A DNA stretch of 64,000 bases from the NCBI RefSeq assembly GCF_003234795.2, contig NZ_CP126268.1:1-64000 (forward strand), in the 5' to 3' direction. Shown here piece after piece: positions 31,575 to 38,349 of the stretch (position 1 is the first letter of the stretch; every line of letters starts with the position of its first letter). A program made the translations under genes and the position numbers. This stretch comes from Curtobacterium sp. MCLR17_032. Lineage in GTDB: Bacteria; Actinomycetota; Actinomycetes; Actinomycetales; Microbacteriaceae. The notes below the pieces were generated by a model. The model saw only the letters and a program-made list of their open reading frames with translations. It had not been told where the DNA came from and ran no database searches.

Positions 31575-32158
31575 ACGGGTCGGCGCTGATCCGGTGGGCC
31601 GCTCTCGTGATGGCAGTCGTCGCGCTCGTCGGCGGCGCAGTCCTCGGGCAGTCCGACGGTGCGGACGCACAGCTCGTCATCGCTGGGCATGGGGCCGAGA
31701 CGATCAGGGCGGCCTGCTGGTCGGTCGGCGCACTCTGTGCCGCCTGTGCCGCCTGCACCTGGGCGTGGCACCTGACGCGGGCGGCACGCCGGGCGGGCCG
31801 GACGCCAGTTCGCGGGGCGGCGGTGCTCCTGTCGGTCGGGTTCGTGGCGTGCGCGCTCGGCTACGTCGCGCTCTCGTCCCTCGGCGGGTCGGTGCGGTAC
31901 GTCGACGTCGGTTCGGCTTCCGGTCGCACGGTGACCATCGCCGACTACCGGTCCCTCGGCGGACGTCAACTCCAGCTCGGCTTCCGCGACGGGTGGTCCT
32001 TCCGTGCCGCCACGGGAGAGCGGGCCTGGGCGAACAGCAACCAGGTCAGGACGGACCCTGCGTCGATCGGTGGCGTCTTCCACCTGCACGTCGACGGGAG
32101 CCGGGTTGTGGTGGAGTACGGCGGCGACCGGCCGCTCGAGGCGCCGCTGCCCCGATGA
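31571..32158 (+). CDS. Hypothetical membrane protein
   Basis: A 195-aa protein beginning with GTG at 31571 inside the TetR stop. Three likely membrane spans (about 7-27, 43-66 and 81-104) precede a soluble C-terminal domain of about 85 residues that is rich in beta strands (TVTIADYRSL..., FHLHVDGSRVVVEYGG). I do not recognise the family. It converges on the YbdK gene with 17 bases between stops. Confidence 0.75.
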   Translation: MNGSALIRWAALVMAVVALVGGAVLGQSDGADAQLVIAGHGAETIRAACWSVGALCAACAACTWAWHLTRAARRAGRTPVRGAAVLLSVGFVACALGYVALSSLGGSVRYVDVGSASGRTVTIADYRSLGGRQLQLGFRDGWSFRAATGERAWANSNQVRTDPASIGGVFHLHVDGSRVVVEYGGDRPLEAPLPR

Positions 32159-32175
32159 CGGGCGACCCCGCCGGC

Positions 32176-33282
32176 TCAGCCCTCCTGCCGGGCTGCGGCG
32201 AGGGCGACGTGCCCGAGGTCGTCGCGCCCGGGTTCCGCGGCAGGCCGGCGGGCCGCGCGCTGCCGGGCTGCGCCGGTGCCCCTGGTGAAGAGGTCGTCGA
32301 TCCCGCGTTCGACCAGCTGGTCGTCGCCGTTGCACGTGAGGGCCGGCAGGACATGCGCGAGGAACTGCATCACGACCTCCCGCGCTGGCGCCGGACGCTC
32401 CGTCGTCGGGTCGACCAGGCACCCGTCGAGCCCCTCGAGGGAAGCCTGCCAGTTCGCTAGCCGGAGCGCTGCGGCGGGGCGGCTCGGAGCCTCCCGGCCG
32501 TCTGCGGCGTCGTTCGCCGCCGTGTCCACCAGGGCGCGCACCAGGCCGGCGACCGTGACGGTCGTGCCGGGGTCGAGCGGGACGTCGGCGACGCGGACCT
32601 CGACCGTCGGGTGGTTCGCGGACAGCCGCGCGTCGAGGTAGAGCATGCCGGGATCGAGCAGCGCGCCGGTGCCGAGCATCGCCTCGGTCACCGCACGGTA
32701 GCGGGACAGCGAGCCGAAGCGCTCCTGCGGGCCCGACGACGGCCACTGGTTCCAGAGCACCGACCGCCAGCTGGCGTGACCCGTGTCGACGCCGTCGTGG
32801 AACGGCGAGTTCGCGCAGAGGGCGATGAAGACCGGCGTCCACGTCCGGATCCGGTCCAGGACGGCCACACCTTCGTCCGGGGAGTCGATCGACACGTGCA
32901 CGTGCAGGCCCGAGGTGAGCACCCGTCGCGGCAGGGCGCCGTACCGCTGCATGATCGCCAGGTACCGCGGCGACTCGGTCGGGTGCGGGGTCACCGGGCA
33001 CGGCGAGGTGCCCAGCGGTGCGGCGTGCGCTTCGGCCTCGGACGCGAGCTGCTCGGTGAACGTACGGTTCGTCCGGACCTGGTCGCCGAGCGTCGCGAGG
33101 GACGAGTGCGGGCGGGTGACGAGCTCGATCGCCTCGCGGTGCATCTCGGCCACCACCTCGCCGCCGTCGCCCGGGCCGCCGGCCGCGATTGCACGGGCGA
33201 GCACCTGGTCCGCGACCGGGACCGGGTGACCAGTCCTCCGATCGATGAGCAGCAGCTCTTCCTCGACTCCCATGGTGCGCAT
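32176..33282 (-). CDS. ybdK: Glutamate-cysteine ligase, YbdK family (carboxylate-amine ligase)
   Basis: A 368-aa member of the GCS2/YbdK family, ATP-dependent carboxylate-amine ligases with weak glutamate-cysteine ligase activity. The start at 33282 gives MRTMGVEEELLLID, the usual family beginning; the frame upstream is non-homologous. Family motifs seen are GVEEE, TSGLHVHVSI, WRSVLWNQWP and VEVRVADVP. The C-terminal 35 residues after VERGIDDLF are low-complexity and lineage-specific. Since actinobacteria usually make mycothiol, its physiological product is uncertain. Confidence 0.9.
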   Translation of the reverse strand: MRTMGVEEELLLIDRRTGHPVPVADQVLARAIAAGGPGDGGEVVAEMHREAIELVTRPHSSLATLGDQVRTNRTFTEQLASEAEAHAAPLGTSPCPVTPHPTESPRYLAIMQRYGALPRRVLTSGLHVHVSIDSPDEGVAVLDRIRTWTPVFIALCANSPFHDGVDTGHASWRSVLWNQWPSSGPQERFGSLSRYRAVTEAMLGTGALLDPGMLYLDARLSANHPTVEVRVADVPLDPGTTVTVAGLVRALVDTAANDAADGREAPSRPAAALRLANWQASLEGLDGCLVDPTTERPAPAREVVMQFLAHVLPALTCNGDDQLVERGIDDLFTRGTGAARQRAARRPAAEPGRDDLGHVALAAARQEG

Positions 33283-33899
33283 GCAACGAGTGAATCCCCG
33301 CTCGGCTGCGCACGGGCACCGGGTGGGCGGGGCACGCGGCGGGAGGGTCCGCGGAGCGCGGGTGGCAGGCGTTGGGGAGGGAGGTGGCCGAACCGCGGGG
33401 GTGGACGTTCCGCTGTGGGGCGCGGCTACGACCGGGGTCGGTGTGAGCGGGAGGGATCGGCGGCGTGCGACTTCAGACCGATGTCTCCGATCAACCGGGC
33501 ACATCGCGCGTCACGATCTTCTGGCGGCGCGCTGAGCCGCCACGTCTCCGCGACACGATGGGGGACGCCAATCGGGCCAGGGCCTGACCGACGCCTTCCC
33601 CTCGAAGGCGCGATCGGTGCCGCCTACGGCCTCGAGCGCCGCGGGCGAAGGTTTGATCGGTCGAGTTGATGCGCACGCGGGTGACCATCTGCCTCTGGTG
33701 TTGCATCACCTCTAGACCCTCGCGCAGATCTGTGGCGAAGGAGTCAAACGGACCCTAACAGCACGTAAGGGAGCGCGCCCGGCTGGCGTTGCGCTGAGGC
33801 ATACCCCATCACTACTCCCAACGCACCGCACATGCCGCGCGTGTTCTCGCCGGCTCCTAGACTTCAAGCAAGATTAATCGACTAGGGGAGGGGCGATCC
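33283..33899. other. Long spacer at the left edge of the low-GC island
   Basis: No credible gene on either strand: open frames here lack ribosome sites and have no protein-like composition. The first 400 bases are GC-rich like the core. From about 33700 the DNA becomes AT-richer, leading into the DUF4365 gene, so the island border is probably near 33700. I see no integrase, tRNA or obvious flanking repeat. The last 15 bases hold the strong ribosome site GGGGAGGGG of the next gene. Confidence 0.6.
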
Positions 33900-34868
33900 A
33901 TGGCAGAGATGCCTCGACGGCCGCGTAATCATGCACTTGAGACTAAGTCCCGCCGCTTATTCGAAGCCGCGATACCCGACGATTGGGTAGTCACCGAAGC
34001 CGGGACGGACTATGGCGTCGACCTTCGCGTGGAGATTTTCGAGGATGGCTCCGCGACGGGACTGCAGTTCAACGTTCAATTGAACGCGACCGACGGGGAC
34101 ACAGGCGATCGATGGCCGATCAAGCGTCAGACCTTGAACTACTGGGAAGCACTTCCCTCCCCGACTTTATTAGCTATAGCTCACGCACCCACCGAGACTG
34201 TTAGATATCTGTGGCTGCATCTATATGCTATCCCATCGGCAAGTACCCGGTCAGTAGTGATTAAAACGACAGCCTCGCTGACCGTAGGCAACTCTGCCGA
34301 GCTAGCCACAGAAGTACGTGCATTTAAGCTAGCAAGAGAACTGTGGAAACACGTGCCTCTACCCGTCAAGATCGCAGGCGATCGCTTGAACGGCATGAAT
34401 GCGACTCCCATCAAGCGCGAGATTCGCCGACTTCTGCGAAAGATTCCTTCCCTCGCAATCGCTACCGATAGCGAGACAGGCCTACCATTTGCCTCAGTAC
34501 AGTTTTTAGGGGACCGAGTCGAGGTAGCTATTAGCGGGACACTGCCTCGCCCACTTAGCTGGGGAGGTATTGACGCTGACGCGCAGCGACTGAACGTTGC
34601 TTCCGACATCCTTGCAGCTATCGGTGTAGCAGCTGGGTCACTCGGTGCAGCCGACTTAGGCGCAGCGATGTTTCGGCTTGCGGCCCCGGAATCATGGATG
34701 ATCGCAGAAACTGTTTCCCTCCCCGACATCATCCGGCTTCTAGCACAGACCGGCAACACTGAATCCATCCTGATACTGGTACGCCGAACCGCCGCCGTAG
34801 AGAACCACCCTAGTGCGGAAAAGGTCTTAGGTGCAGTCCTTTTAGCCCTACGAAGCGAAGACCATTAA
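33900..34868 (+). CDS. DUF4365-domain protein, first half of an interrupted gene
   Basis: 322 codons ending in TAA. The N-terminal 150 residues match the DUF4365 pattern: TEAGTDYGVDLRVEI (Asp37, Asp41, Glu45) followed by GLQFNVQLNATD. DUF4365 has a PD-(D/E)xK nuclease-like core in which the last motif is usually QxK; here it reads Gln60-Leu-Asn62. The segment after residue 160 is helical. The reading frame continues directly beyond the stop for another 314 codons of protein-like sequence, so the product is probably a truncated form of a 637-aa protein. Codon use (TTA, AGA, CTA) and lower GC differ from the core genome, suggesting transfer. Defence-related roles have been proposed for such families; none is shown here. 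Confidence 0.75.
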   Translation: MAEMPRRPRNHALETKSRRLFEAAIPDDWVVTEAGTDYGVDLRVEIFEDGSATGLQFNVQLNATDGDTGDRWPIKRQTLNYWEALPSPTLLAIAHAPTETVRYLWLHLYAIPSASTRSVVIKTTASLTVGNSAELATEVRAFKLARELWKHVPLPVKIAGDRLNGMNATPIKREIRRLLRKIPSLAIATDSETGLPFASVQFLGDRVEVAISGTLPRPLSWGGIDADAQRLNVASDILAAIGVAAGSLGAADLGAAMFRLAAPESWMIAETVSLPDIIRLLAQTGNTESILILVRRTAAVENHPSAEKVLGAVLLALRSEDH

Positions 34869-35813
34869 GAGATCATCGCGAAAGTCGGTTGGACGCTCCG
34901 GGATTCTGCCCGGAAATGGGAGCAGCCTGCTCGATCACTCTATAATGCGGCTGGGCTACTGGCATCAGCTGACCCGCTCGAGGCGATCAAGCTCTACGAT
35001 GCATCTGCCGCCGCAGACCATGCATACCTACAACGAGGGTACTGGTGGTGGGAAAAGGGCCGAGCATACTGGAAGGCCCAAGACGCGACTAACGCGGAAA
35101 TCTGTTATCGCAAGGCAGTCTCTCTCGACGAAAAGCGGGCAGAGGGCCCGCTCGCAGACGTACTCCTTCGAACTGGCCGTTTTACCGAAGCGAAGACGGT
35201 AACTGATTCTGCTGACTTCTTGCAAAGACCCGACCAAGCCCAATGGCGGCTCACGACTCTGATGTTGGACTACGTCGTCGACGATCTGAAGATCGCTGAT
35301 CAGAACCCGTTGGCCTGGGAAACAACAAGTTTCCAGCCCGGTTCCGATCCGGAACCAGACCTCGACCTGTACGCAAGAGCGGTCAGTTCGCTGCATCGAA
35401 ACGCCATGGACTGCTGGGCGTACGGCGCAGTATCCACGGCCACTGAGCCTTCGTTTAGGATGAAAGCGTCGATATCCGCCGCAATTTGCTCACTTGAAAT
35501 TCCGATGCTATGGGTACGAGTTATTGAAGCCGCAATGGAGGATGGCGCATTAGATCAAAATCAAAAGCTGATGATTTTGCAAGACGCGTTATTCTGCGCG
35601 TGGGCCTACAGTAACGACGAATTTAAAGAAGCAATCGAAGACGACCCCTTCATTCCAGATCAGTTGAAGCAGTCAATCATCCGTGCTTTTGATGATATCC
35701 GTCCGGGAGCGCCAGTTCCGGAGATTAGAGTCTGGAACGATGAGACAGGCGAACAGATTTTCAATTCGGCGGACGAGCAGGCTGTCTATGAGGAGCCGAA
35801 GAACTCAGTCTGA
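34869..35813 (+). pseudogene. In-frame continuation of the DUF4365 gene (TPR-like helical half)
   Basis: Same frame as the preceding gene, beginning with the codon after its TAA and open for 314 codons to a TGA. Translation is clearly protein: EIIAKVGWTLRDSARKW, then a TPR-like repeat (AEICYRKAVSLDEKRAEG...LLRTGRFTEAKTV) and a helical, acidic C-terminus. No ATG, GTG or TTG occurs in the frame before the TTG at 35220, and no ribosome site precedes 34869. A separate gene could only start at that TTG, which would cut through the TPR-like part. The simplest reading is a nonsense mutation in one gene. Confidence 0.7.
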
Positions 35814-36652
35814 GACGTGCCTACCTCTCGCAGAGGCCGTGCTCGCTCATGCAGGTCGTCGGTACTGAAGGTCCTCACCCTTCCGCCCAAGGCTGCATTG
35901 AGATCTGCGGCGCCGAGTAGCTCTGAGGCAGGTTCCCAAACGGCAAGCGGGTTGATCGTGCCATCATTCCAAAGTGCGAATATTTCCTGAGGCTTCGCCT
36001 TCGGGTCGACGCGGGGATAGGCGCTCACCGTTACCGAAGCTACTTGAGCCCGAGCCGGAGCGGCGTACGTTACATGGGCGTGCCCGATCAGGATCTCAGA
36101 CCGTCCGAATTGGGTCAAATCGACAAAAAACCGTTTTCTGTCACCGGAGAGCAGCCCTCGATCGCCAATTGAATGTAATCTAGAGCGGCCGTTAGGCTTA
36201 GCAACCAACGCGAAAGAAAAACCGATAATCCACGGCCACCGATTGTCGGAAACGCAAAAGTCGCCGGCCCGTTCGAAGGGTTTAACGGGAAGCTCCCACG
36301 GACGCACGGCGAAAACAGACAAGAATTGACTACGAGACGTGGTGTGAAGCGGGGGATACTGCACGGATCGAGTTGGCAGCCTAGTTCCAGTTTGCGACAC
36401 TGAAACAAACCCTGAGTTGTGATAGTGCAGCTTGGGCCGCACCGTTGTGATGGAAGTCAACTTAGCGGATGGGCGCTGGTCGCTCACCAAGCGCCCATAC
36501 CGCCAATGAGCAAAGGAGATCTCCGCTGGAGTAATGTGAATACCACCGTCTCGGACAAAGCTAAGGGTGGCGATAGGTCGAAATTCTGAGGAAGTAGCGC
36601 CTGCTCGTAAAGCGCCAATTCGAATGCCTCTTCGTAGCGGCCGCGGTTTCAT
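35786..36652 (-). CDS. Hypothetical protein of unknown family in the low-GC island
   Basis: 288 aa from the ATG at 36652; the frame stays open to 36910 but the extra part is not protein-like. The sequence is basic, beta-rich and without membrane spans; features include HITPAEISFAHWRYGR, a central aromatic stretch NRWPWIIGFSFAL and a C-terminal region FALWNDGTINPLAVWEPASELL. No known motif. Its 3' end overlaps the end of the DUF4365/TPR gene by 28 bases on the opposite strand, so the two genes probably arrived together. The low GC matches its neighbour. Confidence 0.62.
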   Translation of the reverse strand: MKPRPLRRGIRIGALRAGATSSEFRPIATLSFVRDGGIHITPAEISFAHWRYGRLVSDQRPSAKLTSITTVRPKLHYHNSGFVSVSQTGTRLPTRSVQYPPLHTTSRSQFLSVFAVRPWELPVKPFERAGDFCVSDNRWPWIIGFSFALVAKPNGRSRLHSIGDRGLLSGDRKRFFVDLTQFGRSEILIGHAHVTYAAPARAQVASVTVSAYPRVDPKAKPQEIFALWNDGTINPLAVWEPASELLGAADLNAALGGRVRTFSTDDLHERARPLREVGTSQTEFFGSS

Positions 36653-36766
36653 GAAGTCATGATAGCAATGTGGGCTCTGGGAGCGGCGGACGCGGCGTTG
36701 AAGGCCACAGGTTGCCCGTTCCGCCAAATTGCACGACCTGACATAAGAGGCCACTATCAGCGCGAT

Positions 36767-36808
36767 CGGCAACGGCCGGCTATCCCTCGGGGTCGCCGGC
36801 CGTTGCCG
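36767..36808 (-). terminator. Terminator after lsr2
   Basis: CGGCAACGGCCGGC (36767-36780) and GCCGGCCGTTGCCG (36795-36808) form a perfect 14-bp stem with a 14-nt loop, 17 bases past the lsr2 stop. Confidence 0.8.
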
Positions 36809-36825
36809 TAGGTGGGGGAGTGGCG

Positions 36826-37170
36826 TCAGTGCGCGGTGTCGTACGCGTCGCGCACGGCTTGGCTGATCCGGCCGCGCGAGGACACTTCGTGGCCATTGGC
36901 TGCCGCCCACTCGCGGATCTTGGCGAGTTCTTCGGAGTTGCCACGCTTCGGGGCGCTGCCAGAGGATGCGCGGCCGCTGCGGTTGCCGGTCTTGCGAGCT
37001 GCAGCGATGTAGTCGGAGAACGCTTCGCGGAGCTGCTCGGCGTTGTCGTCGGACAGGTCAATCTCGTAGTGACTGCCGTCGAACGAGAACTGAACCGTTT
37101 TGCCGCTTCCTTCTTCGATGGTGTCACCGGTGAGGTCGTCGACGAGGTGTGTGGTGACCTTCTGCGCCAT
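36826..37170 (-). CDS. lsr2: Lsr2 nucleoid protein / xenogeneic silencer
   Basis: 114 aa, the normal Lsr2 length. The N-terminal dimerisation domain (MAQKVTTHLVDDLTG...VQFSFDGSHYEIDLS) is intact. The C-terminal DNA-binding domain (about 78-114) contains the AT-minor-groove motif Arg99-Gly100-Arg101 (SSRGRIS). Lsr2 bridges AT-rich DNA and silences foreign genes in actinobacteria (established). Here the gene is adjacent to AT-richer acquired-looking genes that would be natural targets. Whether it is the main chromosomal copy or a second one cannot be told from this window. Confidence 0.94.
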   Translation of the reverse strand: MAQKVTTHLVDDLTGDTIEEGSGKTVQFSFDGSHYEIDLSDDNAEQLREAFSDYIAAARKTGNRSGRASSGSAPKRGNSEELAKIREWAAANGHEVSSRGRISQAVRDAYDTAH

Positions 37171-37347
37171 GAATGCTCCTATCCGTTGAGGTGGACCCAG
37201 TCTGGCACCTCCGCATTCGGAACATGATGCTCAGGCAACGCACGATCCGGACGCGGCTAGAACGGGGGCTGCCCGCTGCGGAGGGGTGGCGACAGGATCG
37301 AGGTACTACGCCGGCATCCCGTCGGGGGCAACAGGGAGAAGCTCATC

Positions 37348-37554
37348 ATGCAGTACGTGGTCGTGCAGGTAGTGCTCAAGGAAGAGCTGCTGGGCACTGG
37401 CTCTGGGAATCTGACTTCGGTGGAGCGAGTCCTCAACGAGCATGCGGCGAAGGGGTACCGGCTTCACACGATCACGACAACGAGCAGTGGCAGTAAGGGC
37501 CTCGGTGGCGGGGACCGAATTCAGGCGACCATGGTGTTCGAAAGCCTGTCTTAA
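37348..37554 (+). CDS. DUF4177-domain small protein
   Basis: A 68-aa protein with the DUF4177 pattern: an initial beta strand (QYVVVQVVLKE), VERVLNEHAAKGYRLHTITT and a final strand with MVFE. GGGAG lies ten bases upstream. No catalytic role is known for this family. The next gene begins one base after its stop, so they form a two-gene unit. Confidence 0.85.
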   Translation: MQYVVVQVVLKEELLGTGSGNLTSVERVLNEHAAKGYRLHTITTTSSGSKGLGGGDRIQATMVFESLS

Positions 37555-38043
37555 GTGCCGCGCCGCCGGCGCCGGTCGATGAACAAGCCGACGCCGCTGT
37601 CGGATCGTCCCGAGGTACAGCGGCACCTGCACCGTGACAACGATGTAACTCGGGATCGTTTGGACGCGTTTGTCACAGATGACGATGCGACCCGGCTGCG
37701 GGTGCTCGCTGAGTTGCGCACTCGCTCGGTCGACCAGGAAACGACACTCACGCTGACCCTCCAGGCGGCAGGCATTTCCACAGTCGCGGTCATGCTCGCA
37801 GCTGTCCGTCGCGACGTGGTGCCGGCGGCACCTCACGCGGCGGACGGCGTCGTCGGGTATATCGCCTACCTTCTGGCGTGCATCGTCCTGGGGGTGTTCG
37901 CTGTGGTGATCGTGCTGCCATCAGTCTGGCGGGCAGTGAAGGGGAACCGAGACACCGCGCGGGCTGCTGTTTGGCTTGCCGCCTATGAAGACGCTCTGGC
38001 AGCGGCGCGGTCGCCTCGCCGGAGCCTGTTTCGCCGCCGATGA
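37555..38043 (+). CDS. Hypothetical membrane protein
   Basis: 162 aa from the GTG directly after the previous stop; an ATG at 37579 (MNKPTPL) is an equally possible start. A charged cytoplasmic part (about 1-65, including RHLHRDNDVTRDRLDAFV) is followed by two spans (about 68-84 and 98-121) and a helical tail with VWLAAYEDALAAAR. No known domain. Translational coupling to the DUF4177 gene is likely. Confidence 0.7.
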   Translation: MPRRRRRSMNKPTPLSDRPEVQRHLHRDNDVTRDRLDAFVTDDDATRLRVLAELRTRSVDQETTLTLTLQAAGISTVAVMLAAVRRDVVPAAPHAADGVVGYIAYLLACIVLGVFAVVIVLPSVWRAVKGNRDTARAAVWLAAYEDALAAARSPRRSLFRRR

Positions 38044-38294
38044 CGTTGGGCGGGGATGGTGTGCCCGTCCGCCTCGATGAGCGATCGGCCATCGAGACAA
38101 TGGCGCTCACCGCCAGCGACATGCCGAGGCGGCGGAGTTCGTGCGTCCCGGGCGTGCGTCGCTGCACACGACTAGGGCGGGTACCGTAGGCGATCACATG
38201 AGCGACCACTCAGGCGGCCACGGAACTACCCCCCTCCGATCAGGGGTTTTCAAAGCACCCCCCAATCGAGGGTAGACGGCAAATTTCCAGGAAA

Positions 38295-38349
38295 CCCTAG
38301 GCTGCGTCCGGCGACGGCAAGTAGTGCTGTCTCGTAACTAGGGGGTCTC
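38295..38349 (+). promoter_or_regulatory. Leader with a stem that can cover the ribosome site of the secreted-protein gene
   Basis: CCCTAG (38295-38300) can pair with CTAGGG (38338-38343), and the right arm is part of the ribosome site AGGGGG that serves the GTG at 38350. The enclosed 37 nt contain GC-rich inner pairs. The rest of the spacer (38044-38294) has no gene; 38230-38248 holds a small hairpin (CCCCT/AGGGG followed by TTTT) that may end an upstream transcript. Confidence 0.35.

Noticed and set aside
33283..33899. Genes in the spacer left of the island
   Set aside because: Open frames on both strands lack ribosome sites and look like compositional noise; no integrase or att-like repeat was found.
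38260..38349. c-di-GMP or c-di-AMP riboswitch before the secreted protein
   Set aside because: Some GGCAAA and GGAAAC words recall such motifs, but the conserved core order is missing; kept only as a possible ribosome-site-masking stem.
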